64,000 nucleotides of DNA from Alterisphingorhabdus sp038748365 (GCA_038748365.1 JBCDIZ010000001.1:310001-374000), one strand, 5' to 3'. Positions 25,898-37,823 are shown, numbered from the stretch's first letter. Translations and numbers: made by a program. Notes: a model not told the origin generated them from the sequence alone.

Positions 25898-27163
25898 ATG
25901 CCCAGCAGCACAGCCCCCAAAGGCGCAACCGGACTGCTGGTATTGGCCGATGGATCGCTGGTCTGGGGCAGGGGCTTTGGCGCGACGGGCAGCGCGGTGG
26001 GTGAGTTGTGCTTCAACACCGCGATGACCGGCTATCAGGAAGTGATGACCGACCCCAGCTATGCCGGGCAGATCATCACCTTCACCTTCCCGCATATCGG
26101 CAATGTCGGCGTCAATGACGAGGATGTCGAGGCGGACAGCCCGCATGCGTTGGGCTGTGTGGTGCGCGAGGATGTGACCGCGCCCAGCAATTTCCGCAGC
26201 GGCGGCGATTTCACCGAATGGATGGCGGCAAATGGTCGTATCGGCATATCGGGTGTCGACACCCGCGCGCTGACCCGCCGCATCCGCGAGGCGGGCGCGC
26301 CGCATGTGGTAATCGCGCATGATCCGGACGGCCAGTTTGATATTGATGCGCTGCTTGCCGAGGCGCGAGCCTGGCCGGGGCTGGAAGGCATGGACCTTGC
26401 CAAACAGGTGACCGGCGATCAGGCAAAGTTATGGGATGGCGGCGCATGGCGTTTGGGCCATGGTTATGCGCCAGTCCCCCTCCCGCCTGCGGGAGGGGTT
26501 AGGGGAGGGCCTGAATCATCTCCTGCCAACCCCGATCAAGATATTCCCTCCCCCGGCCCCTCCCGCGAGCGGGAGGGGAGAGAACGCCCGCACGTCGTCG
26601 CGATCGATTATGGCGCCAAGCGCAATATCTTCCGCAATCTGGTTGAGGCAGGCGCCAAGGTCACCGTGGTCCCGGCGGAGACGGCGCTGGACGATATCCT
26701 CGCGCTGAAACCGGCGGGTGTGTTCCTCTCCAACGGCCCCGGCGATCCGGCGGCGACGGGGGAGTATGCGGTGCCGGTGATACAGGGCTTGCTTGAGCGC
26801 GATATTCCGATTTTCGGCATCTGTCTCGGCCATCAGCTATTGGCGCTGGCGGCGGGCGCGAAGACGATCAAAATGCACCAGGGTCATCGCGGCGCCAACC
26901 ATCCGGTGCAGCGTGTCGGCGGCGGTTGGGAAGACAGCGAGGGCCTGGTTGAGATCACCAGCATGAACCATGGCTTCGCCGTCGATGGCGCGACGCTGCC
27001 CGACAATGTCCGCGAGACGCATATAAGCCTGTTCGACGCCAGCAATTGCGGCATCGCCTTTACCGATAAAAACGCGTTCGGTGTGCAATATCACCCCGAA
27101 GCCAGCCCCGGCCCGCAGGACAGTTTCTATCTGTTTGAAAAATTTGTGGGGGGGCTGGGGTGA
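25898..27163 (+). CDS. carA: Carbamoyl-phosphate synthase small (glutaminase) subunit, with in-frame repeat insertion
   Basis: Releases ammonia from glutamine for carbamoyl phosphate (arginine and pyrimidine synthesis). It has the N-terminal small-subunit domain (GELCFNTAMTGYQEVMTDPSYAGQ) and a class I amidotransferase domain with catalytic Cys309 in FGICLGHQ and the His-Glu pair in VQYHPEASPG. A strong AAGGAGG precedes the ATG. At 421 residues it is about 40 longer than E. coli CarA (382; catalytic Cys269). The difference is explained by a palindromic repeat pair translated in frame at about residues 193-228 (LPPAGGVRGG ... PSPGPSREREG), exactly in the linker before HVVAIDYGAKRN. The domains on either side are intact, so it should work. 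Confidence 0.97.
   Translation: MPSSTAPKGATGLLVLADGSLVWGRGFGATGSAVGELCFNTAMTGYQEVMTDPSYAGQIITFTFPHIGNVGVNDEDVEADSPHALGCVVREDVTAPSNFRSGGDFTEWMAANGRIGISGVDTRALTRRIREAGAPHVVIAHDPDGQFDIDALLAEARAWPGLEGMDLAKQVTGDQAKLWDGGAWRLGHGYAPVPLPPAGGVRGGPESSPANPDQDIPSPGPSREREGRERPHVVAIDYGAKRNIFRNLVEAGAKVTVVPAETALDDILALKPAGVFLSNGPGDPAATGEYAVPVIQGLLERDIPIFGICLGHQLLALAAGAKTIKMHQGHRGANHPVQRVGGGWEDSEGLVEITSMNHGFAVDGATLPDNVRETHISLFDASNCGIAFTDKNAFGVQYHPEASPGPQDSFYLFEKFVGGLG
26476..26579 (+). repeat. Two-part palindromic repeat inserted in frame within carA
   Basis: Head 26476-26509 and tail 26545-26579, with a 35-base spacer, match the element at 60934-61031 and the two flanks of the DUF559 gene at 24787-25243. The head palindrome is CTCCCGCCTGCGGGAG. 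The whole unit is open in the carA frame and is translated. Confidence 0.85.
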
Positions 27164-27950
27164 GCGGCGCTGATAAAGAGCTTAGAGCTGAGTATTGCGC
27201 AGCAGTTCTGATTCAAATCGCTTCTGAGAATAAAGAGTCGGCAGCATTACAGCACCCTCTCGATGAATTAGGTGAGAAGTTGAGGCTACGATATCGTATT
27301 GCTCCTACCAAAAAAGAAGTTGAACGGGCCGTAGAGATTCTTGAGAATTTAGAATTCGCCGAAGTTATAGATGTTGGCCACGCTCGGCCTCACATTTTTC
27401 TACCTAGTGGCAATTTTCATGGTAAAGGTAAGAACGTTTTTCGCGACGCCTCGTTATCTCTTAAACTTGAAGATGATTATCCAATTCTAGTTGCATATAA
27501 AAAACTGGGAGAAACTTGGTTATCTGAAGCTGTAACAGAGGCATTTAAAGAAGATTACCGAGAAGAAGAGCGCCTCCGAAGCGAAGAGCAGCTTAGGTTC
27601 TTAAAAGCTATGACTACAGGCTATCCTGATAAAGCCCCTGCTGCTGATAGGACTGTAACCGTTGATCACAATTCTAAACAAATACAAGAGATTGACGAAA
27701 AGCTATTAGAACTAGAAAACGTACTAGAACAAAGCAACGAAGCTGGCTCCATTTTTGGAGATCATAGAGAGGTTGCTAAGGATGAGGTTGGCACACTTAG
27801 AAGGCTAATGGAATCAGCCCGGTTACGGGTCTCATTTTTTTTAGATCTATCAAAAAGAACTTTAGGCTGGATAGCCGAAAAGGCCGGTGCGGCCGTAGTC
27901 GGTGATCTTGCTAAATCTGCCCTTAAACTTATTATGAATTGGCTGTCTTA

Positions 27951-27951
<1 letters not shown>
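27160..27951 (+). CDS. Unrecognised AT-richer gene inserted between carA and carB
   Basis: A 263-residue product that I do not recognise. The GTG start overlaps the carA stop (GTGA) and the TAA overlaps the carB start (TAATG), so it is fully embedded in the operon. Base and codon use differ sharply from both neighbours (many TTA, ATA, AGA and AAA codons), which suggests recent transfer. Three parts are visible. The N-terminal 80 residues have a winged-helix look (LRLRYRIAPTKKEVERAVEIL ... PHIFLPSG). A charged middle with an acidic coiled coil follows (IQEIDEKLLELENVLEQSNEAG). The C-terminus (from about 205) holds two amphipathic or hydrophobic helices (VSFFLDLSKRTLGWIAEKAGAAVVGDLAKSALKLIMNWL) that might contact a membrane or oligomerise. 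A defence or regulatory role is only a guess. Confidence 0.8.
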
Positions 27952-31292
<3,341 letters not shown>

Positions 31293-31329
31293 TCTGAACG
31301 AATAATCCCGACAATAGGTTTTGATTTTC

Positions 31330-31363
31330 GGCGGCTCCCAAGGGCCGCCAAGAGAAACTTTTT
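31330..31363 (+). terminator. Possible terminator or attenuator between carB and greA
   Basis: GGCGGC-TCCCAAGG-GCCGCC forms a six-pair GC stem. A run of five T follows, but only after about eight further bases, so this may be a weak terminator or a pause site. Confidence 0.3.
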
Positions 31364-31398
31364 GTCGCTGAAGACATGAGATATGAAGGAAAGCCGAT

Positions 31399-31869
31399 AT
31401 GGCAGATAAAATGCCAATGCTGCAGGAAGGCTATGACAAGCTGGCCGCGGAATTAAAGGCGCTGAAGGAAGAACGCCCGCTGATCGTGGACGCGATTGAG
31501 GAAGCGCGCGCCCATGGTGACCTTTCGGAAAATGCTGAATATCATGCTGCGAAGGAGCGTCAGGGCCAGGTCGAAGCCACCATTGGCGATCTGGAAGACA
31601 AGCTCAGCCGGGCGCAGATCATCGACCCGACCACGCTTTCGGGCGACAAGATTGTGTTTGGCGCGACGGTAAGCTTGCTCGATGAAGACGACAAGCCGCT
31701 CAAATATCAGATTGTCGGCCAGGCCGAGGCCGATGCGCGCCATGGTCGCATCAGCTATAACAGCCCGATTGGCCGCGCTCTGATCGGCCGTCAGGTCGAA
31801 GATGAGGTTGAAGTAAGTGTGCCTGCAGGCGATAAATACTATCTCGTCGAAAAAATCGAGTTTATTTAA
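31399..31869 (+). CDS. greA: Transcription elongation factor GreA
   Basis: Rescues backtracked RNA polymerase by stimulating transcript cleavage. At 156 residues it has the normal length. The N-terminal coiled coil carries the tip residues in EARAHGDLSENAEYHAAKERQ (split here over 40-62), and the C-terminal FKBP-like domain has FGATVSLLDED and SPIGRALIGRQVEDEVEVSVP. GAAGGAAAGC precedes the ATG. It follows carB by 106 bases, a common alphaproteobacterial order. Confidence 0.97.
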   Translation: MADKMPMLQEGYDKLAAELKALKEERPLIVDAIEEARAHGDLSENAEYHAAKERQGQVEATIGDLEDKLSRAQIIDPTTLSGDKIVFGATVSLLDEDDKPLKYQIVGQAEADARHGRISYNSPIGRALIGRQVEDEVEVSVPAGDKYYLVEKIEFI

Positions 31870-31892
31870 GTTTCCGTCCCTATATCAGGGAT

Positions 31893-32561
31893 ATGGAACA
31901 TTTTCGTCCGCAAAAGCGTAGTAGCGCTGTCCGTAAACCCGGGCCCTTTACCCTGTTTTTTGCCGGGGCTTGTGTGTTGCTCTGGCTTGGGCTGAACATT
32001 ACCGGGCTTCAGGAATATGCGGTGTCAAATGCGGGGTTTATCCCGGCGCGTTTCTATGACAGCGCGAGCTTTGCGAGTTTTGACCTGTTGGTTCCTGCGT
32101 TTCTGACACCGCTGACCAGCGCATTTCTGCACGTCGATTTTGTGCACTTGCTGTTCAACATGCTGATCCTGCTGCTGTGCGGCACGATTGTTGAGCGCGT
32201 ATTGGGAAGTGCTCGCACACTTTTGCTGACTATGGCCGGTGCCTATGGTGCGGCCCTGGTACAGGCTTTTGATCCCTTTTCCATCGGCGCAGTCACTATC
32301 GGCGCCAGTGGTGCAATCAGCGCGCTTATTGCAGCAACGATATTGCTCAATGTCGAGATCAAGCAAAAGCCTATCGGCAATCTCAGCCCCTATCACAGCC
32401 AGCTTGCTCGGCTTGCCTTTATGTGGGTTCTGATCCAGCTTGCTCTGGGTATTGGCGGCGTCAGCGGCCAGAGCATCGCCATCGGCGCGCATATTGGCGG
32501 CTTTTTGACTGGGTTGGTGCTGACGCAACCTCTGACGCGCTCATTATTTCCGAGAGCTTAG
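31893..32561 (+). CDS. Rhomboid-family intramembrane serine protease
   Basis: A 222-residue polytopic membrane protein with six likely transmembrane helices. The catalytic dyad is Ser139 in GASGA and His200 in GAHIGGF. The helix-2 motif VHLLFNM gives the conserved His85 and Asn89. These proteases cut substrates within the membrane; the substrate here is unknown. The gene starts 23 bases after greA and may be read through from it. It ends just before a 75-bp inverted repeat. Confidence 0.9.
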   Translation: MEHFRPQKRSSAVRKPGPFTLFFAGACVLLWLGLNITGLQEYAVSNAGFIPARFYDSASFASFDLLVPAFLTPLTSAFLHVDFVHLLFNMLILLLCGTIVERVLGSARTLLLTMAGAYGAALVQAFDPFSIGAVTIGASGAISALIAATILLNVEIKQKPIGNLSPYHSQLARLAFMWVLIQLALGIGGVSGQSIAIGAHIGGFLTGLVLTQPLTRSLFPRA

Positions 32562-32567
32562 CCACAA

Positions 32568-32642
32568 TCGTTCGCCTCGAGCGAAGTCGAGAGGCCGGTG
32601 GAGGTGGAGAACCGTGTCTCGACTACGCTCGACACGAGCGGA
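32568..32642 (+). repeat. 75-bp inverted repeat, copy 2 of 3
   Basis: Same element as at 16196-16270 with about ten differences, mostly in the middle. It fills the gap between the convergent rhomboid and DUF4170 genes and is followed by TTTTTT, so it may double as a terminator. Confidence 0.85.
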
Positions 32643-32683
32643 TTTTTTAATTGCTTGAGGTGTTTTTGAGCGAAGATTAGGGC

Positions 32684-32920
32684 TTATTCGCCAGCTTCAG
32701 CCTCTTCCGGTAATTCCGGTTCCAGCAGTTTATGCAGATGCACGACAACATACTTCATCTCAGCGTCATCAACCGTGCGCTGCGCGCAAGCGCGCCAGGC
32801 TTCTTCTGCCGATGCAAAATCGGGATAGACCCCGACCAGATCCATCTGATCGAGATCGACAAAATCGAGGCCACGCGGATCCTTGACCCGGCCACCCAAT
32901 ACAAGATGCAATTTGCTCAT
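32684..32920 (-). CDS. DUF4170 family small protein
   Basis: A 78-residue soluble protein. The sequence KLHLVLGGRVKDPRGLDFVDLDQMDLVGVYPDF, followed by AEEAWRACAQRTVDDAEMKYVVVHLHKLLEPE, is characteristic of DUF4170, an alphaproteobacterial family without a known function. It lies 27 bases after the YqjD-like gene on the same strand and may be the last gene of that unit. Confidence 0.85.
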   Translation of the reverse strand: MSKLHLVLGGRVKDPRGLDFVDLDQMDLVGVYPDFASAEEAWRACAQRTVDDAEMKYVVVHLHKLLEPELPEEAEAGE

Positions 32921-32947
32921 ACCATCCCTGTTCGTTTCTAGCTGTGT

Positions 32948-33298
32948 CTATTGCCCCATGCGCTCGCGGGCTGATTGCGTTGCCTCTCCTGCACGGCGGA
33001 CCAGATCGCGGAAATGCAGCTTGGCCTCATCCACGGTTAGCCCGGCATTTTCCAGACCGACACGGCCTGCTTCTTGTGCTGCATGTATCGCCTCTTCGGC
33101 GCTCTCCTTGACCTTGCGGCCTGCATCCCCGATCAGCGATTGCTCACGCCGGTTTCTTGGCAGCGACGCACCAATGGCGACGCCGATAGCCAACGCTCCG
33201 GCAAGGCTGATAAGTGGATATTCTGTAACGGCTTCGCGCAGCTTCTCCGATGTGTCTTCAAAGCTTTTGGTGGCATTTGTTTTTGTGCTGTCAGACAT
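32948..33298 (-). CDS. YqjD/ElaB-like membrane-anchored helical protein
   Basis: A 116-residue protein with an N-terminal helix (SFEDTSEKLREAVTEYP), one short membrane segment near 28-45 (LISLAGALAIGVAIGASLP) and a long amphipathic helical tail. The composition and layout resemble DUF883-type proteins such as YqjD, which anchor ribosomes to the inner membrane in stationary-phase E. coli, although here the membrane segment is not C-terminal. The ATG at 33298 has AAGGAG upstream; the longer frame to 33403 is not needed. It is part of the unit 34744 to 32684. Confidence 0.72.
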   Translation of the reverse strand: MSDSTKTNATKSFEDTSEKLREAVTEYPLISLAGALAIGVAIGASLPRNRREQSLIGDAGRKVKESAEEAIHAAQEAGRVGLENAGLTVDEAKLHFRDLVRRAGEATQSARERMGQ

Positions 33299-33356
33299 GC
33301 CCAATCTCCTTGTCTCATCGACAGAGTATATACCACCGACCGTATAAACGGAGCCT

Positions 33357-33650
33357 TTACGACGGCGGATTTCGTTTCGCCAGCAGATTCTTGACCGGAA
33401 CATATGCCAATGCAGCAGATGCCAACACCGCGCTGCTGATCAGCTTCCATTTATGCTTTTTGGCGCCTTGCGCGGTGGCGTCAGCGGCAGTTTTCGCCTT
33501 TGCCACCACATGCCCGGCTGCTTCTTTGGTGAGATTGACGGGCGCAAAACGTTCTTTTGCCGCCTGTGTCGCATCACGCAGCTTTTCCTCGCGCTGATCG
33601 CGTTCCGCCTTTTTGTTCAGCAGGTCTTTGCGAGAGAGTTTTTCAGCCAT
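33357..33650 (-). CDS. Small membrane-anchored protein (YqjK-position)
   Basis: A 97-residue protein with a very charged N-terminal helix (KLSRKDLLNKKAERDQREEK) and one weak membrane-inserting segment (WKLISSAVLASAALAYVPV) before a basic tail. No family is recognised with certainty. Position right after the YqjE-like gene, with an 8-base overlap, corresponds to yqjK in the enterobacterial yqjDEK operon. The ATG at 33650 has AGGAGA 6 bases upstream. Confidence 0.68.
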   Translation of the reverse strand: MAEKLSRKDLLNKKAERDQREEKLRDATQAAKERFAPVNLTKEAAGHVVAKAKTAADATAQGAKKHKWKLISSAVLASAALAYVPVKNLLAKRNPPS

Positions 33651-34158
33651 TGGCATTCTCCTCACTTTTCTGGTCCTTGTGCCCAGTAATACCGCCGGTC
33701 TCCGCGATCATCGCTTTGGTGTCGGTGATACGCGACTTGGCATAGCGCAGTGCCAGCAGACCCAGCACAGCCCAGGTGAGCGGCACCGTCAGCAATGCGA
33801 TCAGCGGACCGAAATAATGCGCCACCACCATGAACATGCCGAGCAGCAAAGTGATATAGGAGCAGAGCAGGGTGAAGATGCCGACACCCAGCGCAATAGC
33901 ACCCAGCTTGGCAGCACGGACGGTGTAGTTGATCCGGCCCTTCTGAAACCCCAGCTCAGCCTCAAACCATGTCCGGCCATCGTCATATAGCGCTGTCAGC
34001 TGTTCGACCATGGGCGGTTTAGCCGCAGAATTGTCCTTTTCTGCTGCCGTCTCTCCGCTATCGGTATCAATGCTCTCAGGCGCCTTATCAGCTTGCTCAC
34101 CCTGCTGATGCGTATCAGCGGACGCAGGTTTCTGCGGTGCCTGAGATTCAGCGGTCAT
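33643..34158 (-). CDS. YqjE-like phage-holin-superfamily membrane protein
   Basis: A 171-residue protein. The first 55 residues are polar and low complexity (Ala, Glu, Gln, Asp, Lys). A cytoplasmic helix follows (LTALYDDGRTWFEAELGFQKGRINYTVRAAKL), and then two transmembrane helices (GAIALGVGIFTLLCSYITLLLGM and YFGPLIALLTVPLTWAVLGLLAL are interior parts). This is the layout of the holin-3_6 / YqjE family. The ATG at 34158 is 7 bases after the upstream stop. Despite the family name there is no prophage context. Confidence 0.78.
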   Translation of the reverse strand: MTAESQAPQKPASADTHQQGEQADKAPESIDTDSGETAAEKDNSAAKPPMVEQLTALYDDGRTWFEAELGFQKGRINYTVRAAKLGAIALGVGIFTLLCSYITLLLGMFMVVAHYFGPLIALLTVPLTWAVLGLLALRYAKSRITDTKAMIAETGGITGHKDQKSEENANG

Positions 34159-34165
34159 CGGTCGA

Positions 34166-34744
34166 TCAGTTATCGTTGCTACCAGACGATTTGAACAGCC
34201 GTGCCAGGACAAAGCCGGCAGCGGCAGCGATCCCTACAGCCAGAGCCGGGCTTTTGCGGACAAATTCACGGGTTTCATCGGCCAATTCACCCAGATCGCT
34301 CTCATCTACCTTTTTCGCCGCGCTGGTGACATTGTCGGATGTTGTGCGTGCCATATCGCCAAAACGAGTGCCCAGGCGTTCTTCGATCACCTCCGCACTA
34401 TCGCCGATCAGGCCGCCCAGATTGGCAATGGCTTCGCTAATGCGGCCTTTGGCGTCATTGGCCAGTTCCGTCGCGCGTGCTTTCGCATCTTCTGTGAAAT
34501 TCCCGCTGTCATTGGCACCTGCTGTCGCCGGGACAATCGCCTTTGTGGCAGGCTTCTTGGTTGCTTTCGCATTGGTCTTGGCCGTTGCCGTAGCGCGCGG
34601 TTTGCGAGCAGTGGTGCTGGTCTTGCTCTTGGCGCTGGTGGTGGCTTTGCGCGTTGTGGTCTTCTTCTTGGCCGTGCTACTCGATTTACGCGCGGTTGTC
34701 TTCGGTTTTGCGGTCCCCGAACCGCTCTTGTTCTCTTCGCTCAC
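34166..34744 (-). CDS. YqjD-like membrane protein with histone-H1-like lysine-rich tail
   Basis: A 192-residue protein (GTG start, GGAGG upstream). The first 75 residues consist almost only of Lys, Thr, Ala, Ser, Arg and Pro, with (T/A)(K/R)K-type repeats like bacterial H1-like nucleic-acid-binding tails. The rest is a DUF883-type module: a helical segment (EDAKARATELANDAKGRISEA) and a C-terminal membrane anchor (ALAVGIAAAAGFVLARLF). E. coli YqjD binds ribosomes at the membrane. The basic tail here could bind rRNA or DNA, but this is inference. First gene of the yqjD-yqjE-yqjK-like unit, divergent from eno. Confidence 0.75.
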   Translation of the reverse strand: MSEENKSGSGTAKPKTTARKSSSTAKKKTTTRKATTSAKSKTSTTARKPRATATAKTNAKATKKPATKAIVPATAGANDSGNFTEDAKARATELANDAKGRISEAIANLGGLIGDSAEVIEERLGTRFGDMARTTSDNVTSAAKKVDESDLGELADETREFVRKSPALAVGIAAAAGFVLARLFKSSGSNDN

Positions 34745-34966
34745 TGAATGTGTCCTCCATGGCTATGGTTGTTCAGCGCACATCATTTGCGCCACATCCC
34801 GCCTGCCCCTGTTCAATCTGCGCCTCTATAGCATGAAATCAAGCGCTTTCTTATCAATAACCGTAATGGCGGGACAAGAGTTGCTATTCGGTTGCAATTC
34901 AGACGACTTTCTGTGAACAGCGCCAAATTCACATAGTCCAAATCAGGCGCCGAGCAGGAGACCATC

Positions 34967-36244
34967 ATGACCGCGATTATTGATATTCATGCCCGTGAAA
35001 TTCTCGACAGCCGGGGCAACCCGACGGTTGAGGTGGATGTTCTGCTGGATGATGGCAGTTTTGGCCGGGCGGCGGTGCCTTCGGGCGCTTCGACAGGAGC
35101 TTATGAGGCGGTGGAACTGCGCGATGGCGACAAACATCGCTATGGTGGCAAGGGGGTTCTGAAAGCCGTTGATGCCGTGAATGGCGAGATTTTCGAGGCG
35201 CTGGTGGGTCTGGATGCCGAGGATCAGCGCGATATTGACGGCGCGATGATTGCCCTTGATGGCACAGACAATAAGGCGCGGCTAGGGGCCAATGCCATTC
35301 TCGGTGTTTCTCTGGCGACGGCGCGTGCTGCCGCTGATGCGCGGGGCCTGCCGCTTTACAGCTATATTGGCGGCGTTGGCGCGCATATCCTGCCGGTGCC
35401 GATGATGAATATCATCAATGGCGGCGAACATGCGGATAACCCGATTGATATTCAGGAATTTATGATCATGCCAGTCGGTGCGGAAACGCTTACTGACGGC
35501 GTGCGCTGGGGCGCGGAAGTATTTCATGCGTTGAAGAGAAAGCTGCATGGTGATGGTCTTGCTACCGGTGTCGGCGATGAAGGCGGTTTTGCACCCGATA
35601 TTGCGTCTACCCGTGCGGCGCTGGATTATATTGCTGCGGCAGTGGGGGAAGCAGGCTTCACTTTGGGTGAGGACATTGTCCTCGCGCTCGATTGTGCCGC
35701 GACCGAGTTTTTCAGCGATGGAAAATATAAGCTGTCGGGCGAAAATGCTGAGCTGAGTTCCGAGGAAATGGCGCAATATCTCGCCAAGCTATGCGCTGAT
35801 TATCCGATCCGCTCGATTGAAGATGGCATGGCCGAGGATGATTGGCAGGGCTGGGCGGCGCTAACCCAAGCTGTGGGCGATAGCGTCCAATTGGTTGGCG
35901 ATGATCTGTTCGTTACCAATACCGAACGCCTTGCGCGCGGCATCAAGGATGGGGTTGCCAATAGTCTGCTGGTCAAAGTCAACCAGATCGGCACGCTATC
36001 AGAAACGCTCGATGCTGTCCGCATGGCGCATAGCGCGCGCTATACGGCGGTCATGTCGCATCGCTCCGGTGAGACAGAGGACTCCACCATTGCCGATCTG
36101 GCAGTTGCGACTAATTGCGGACAGATCAAAACCGGCAGTCTGGCCCGTTCAGATCGTCTGGCGAAATATAACCAGCTGATCCGCATCGAAGAAGAGCTAG
36201 GCGACAGCGCCCACTATCCTGGGGCCACTATATTTGAGGCTTAG
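34967..36244 (+). CDS. eno: Enolase
   Basis: Converts 2-phosphoglycerate to phosphoenolpyruvate in glycolysis. At 425 residues it has standard length. Present are the N-terminal ARQILDSRG-like AREILDSRGNPTVEVDV, SGASTGAYEAVELRD, the metal ligands in LALDCAATEF, SIEDGMAEDDW and VGDDLFVTN, the catalytic Lys in LLVKVNQIGTLSE, and the signature MSHRSGETEDSTIADLAV. AGGAGA precedes the ATG. It heads the eno-ftsB-pdhA-pdhB gene order usual in alphaproteobacteria. Confidence 0.99.
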   Translation: MTAIIDIHAREILDSRGNPTVEVDVLLDDGSFGRAAVPSGASTGAYEAVELRDGDKHRYGGKGVLKAVDAVNGEIFEALVGLDAEDQRDIDGAMIALDGTDNKARLGANAILGVSLATARAAADARGLPLYSYIGGVGAHILPVPMMNIINGGEHADNPIDIQEFMIMPVGAETLTDGVRWGAEVFHALKRKLHGDGLATGVGDEGGFAPDIASTRAALDYIAAAVGEAGFTLGEDIVLALDCAATEFFSDGKYKLSGENAELSSEEMAQYLAKLCADYPIRSIEDGMAEDDWQGWAALTQAVGDSVQLVGDDLFVTNTERLARGIKDGVANSLLVKVNQIGTLSETLDAVRMAHSARYTAVMSHRSGETEDSTIADLAVATNCGQIKTGSLARSDRLAKYNQLIRIEEELGDSAHYPGATIFEA

Positions 36245-36346
36245 AAACTCAATACATGGCCTGAAATACTCTGTTTGCCCTATTTCCGGCCATATTCTCC
36301 AATTGATCCTTGCAACGCGGAATCTTTTGTGATTCAACAGATTGTG

Positions 36347-36658
36347 ATGGTTAATCAGCAAACTCCTGCAGCTAAGGTGCGCTCCAAATTAGGGTCAGGT
36401 CTGGCGCTTTTATGCCTGCTGGCCATCGGTGCCTATGCCGTTTTAGGGCCCACTGGTGTGTTGGCATGGGGCGACTATCAGCAGCGATTGCAAGAGCGCA
36501 AAGCCGAGCTCGCTGCTTTGACCGAGAAAGAGGCTGCGCTGGAGAACCGCATCAACCTGCTGGAACCAGGCAATGCCGATCCTGATCTAGCTGGCGAACT
36601 GATCCGCAAAGAGCTGAATGTGGTCCATCCAGACGAGATTGTCGTCCCACTGAACTAG
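36347..36658 (+). CDS. ftsB: Cell-division protein FtsB/DivIC family
   Basis: A 103-residue bitopic membrane protein: a short cytoplasmic N-terminus, one transmembrane helix (GLALLCLLAIGAYAVLGPTG), then a periplasmic coiled coil (QQRLQERKAELAALTEKEAALENRINLL) and a short conserved tail ending DEIVVPLN. This is the septum-formation initiator family that forms the FtsQBL complex at the divisome. The ATG at 36347 is chosen because the family begins shortly before the membrane helix. Location between eno and pdhA is the classic context. Confidence 0.88.
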   Translation: MVNQQTPAAKVRSKLGSGLALLCLLAIGAYAVLGPTGVLAWGDYQQRLQERKAELAALTEKEAALENRINLLEPGNADPDLAGELIRKELNVVHPDEIVVPLN

Positions 36659-36791
36659 GCAATATCAGCGTATTACACACGCTGTTCGACCCATCTTTTC
36701 CAAGACTATGAATGCACCGTATAAGCCATTGCGCTATCGGGGATATATCGCATATAGCTCCTCTATCCCTCCCCGGAACAAGGACTTTGCC

Positions 36792-37823
36792 ATGGCGCAA
36801 AAACCATCTGCAAAAGCTGATACCAGAGCCAAGCCGAAAAAGCTGGTGCGCTATAAGGCGAGCAAGGATGAGCTGCTAGAATTCTATCGCCAGATGCTGC
36901 TGATCCGGCGGTTTGAGGAGAAAGCGGGGCAGCTCTATGGGCTCGGGCTTATCGGCGGTTTTTGCCATCTCTATATCGGCCAGGAAGCGGTTGCAGTTGG
37001 TCTACAATCGGCCATGAATGAAGGTGAGGACAGCGTCATCACCGGCTATCGCGACCATGGGCATATGCTGGCCTATGGCATCGACCCGAAGGTCATTATG
37101 GCGGAACTGACAGGACGTGCTGCCGGCATCTCCAAGGGCAAGGGCGGCTCGATGCACATGTTCAGTGTCGAGCAAAAATTCTATGGCGGCCATGGCATTG
37201 TCGGCGCGCAGGTATCGCTCGGTACCGGCCTCGGCTTTGCCCATAAATATCGCGATGATGGCGGTGTCTGCCTCACCTATTTCGGCGATGGCGCTGCCAA
37301 TCAGGGCCAGGTCTATGAGAGCTTCAACATGGCCGAGCTGTGGAAGCTGCCGGTAATTTTCGCGATTGAGAATAACCAGTACGCGATGGGCACCAGCGTC
37401 AACCGCTCTTCGGCTGAGGATCAGCTCTATCGCCGTGGCGAGAGCTTTCGCATTCCGGGCGTGCAGGTTGATGGTATGGATGTCTTGGAAGTGCGTGGCG
37501 CGGCGGAAATGGCGCTGGATTATGTGCGTGGCGGCAATGGTCCGATCCTGCTGGAACTCAAGACCTATCGTTATCGCGGTCACTCCATGTCCGACCCAGC
37601 CAAATATCGCAGCCGTGACGAAGTGCAGTCAGTACGCGAAAAGTCCGACCCGATTGAGGCAGCCAAGGCCGAGCTGATCAAGAAGAAGGTCAAGGAAGAA
37701 GACCTGAAAGCGATTGACAAGGAAATTCGCAAGATCGTCGCGGAAGCTGCTGATTTTGCAGAAACTTCACCCGAACCGGAGCCGCATGAGCTTTATACGG
37801 ACGTACTGGTGGAGCAATATTGA
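36792..37823 (+). CDS. pdhA: Pyruvate dehydrogenase E1 component, alpha subunit
   Basis: With PdhB it forms the thiamine-diphosphate-dependent E1 that decarboxylates pyruvate. The 343-residue product has the TPP-binding block GDGAANQGQVYESFN ... ENNQYAMGT, the phosphorylation-loop region YRGHSMSDPAKYR, and SKGKGGSMHMF. The ATG at 36792 has AAGGA 7 bases upstream; the frame upstream to 36708 is not conserved. Its stop overlaps the pdhB start (TGATG), so the subunits are translationally coupled. Confidence 0.98.
   Translation: MAQKPSAKADTRAKPKKLVRYKASKDELLEFYRQMLLIRRFEEKAGQLYGLGLIGGFCHLYIGQEAVAVGLQSAMNEGEDSVITGYRDHGHMLAYGIDPKVIMAELTGRAAGISKGKGGSMHMFSVEQKFYGGHGIVGAQVSLGTGLGFAHKYRDDGGVCLTYFGDGAANQGQVYESFNMAELWKLPVIFAIENNQYAMGTSVNRSSAEDQLYRRGESFRIPGVQVDGMDVLEVRGAAEMALDYVRGGNGPILLELKTYRYRGHSMSDPAKYRSRDEVQSVREKSDPIEAAKAELIKKKVKEEDLKAIDKEIRKIVAEAADFAETSPEPEPHELYTDVLVEQY

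Noticed and set aside
33643..34158. Prophage remnant suggested by the holin-family gene
   Set aside because: The gene is in a yqjDEK-like operon, and no other phage gene, integrase or att repeat is nearby.
34137..34916. 259-codon plus-strand frame with hydrophobic stretches
   Set aside because: Antisense of the lysine/threonine/alanine-rich YqjD-like gene; hydrophobicity is a mirror effect of lysine and alanine codons.
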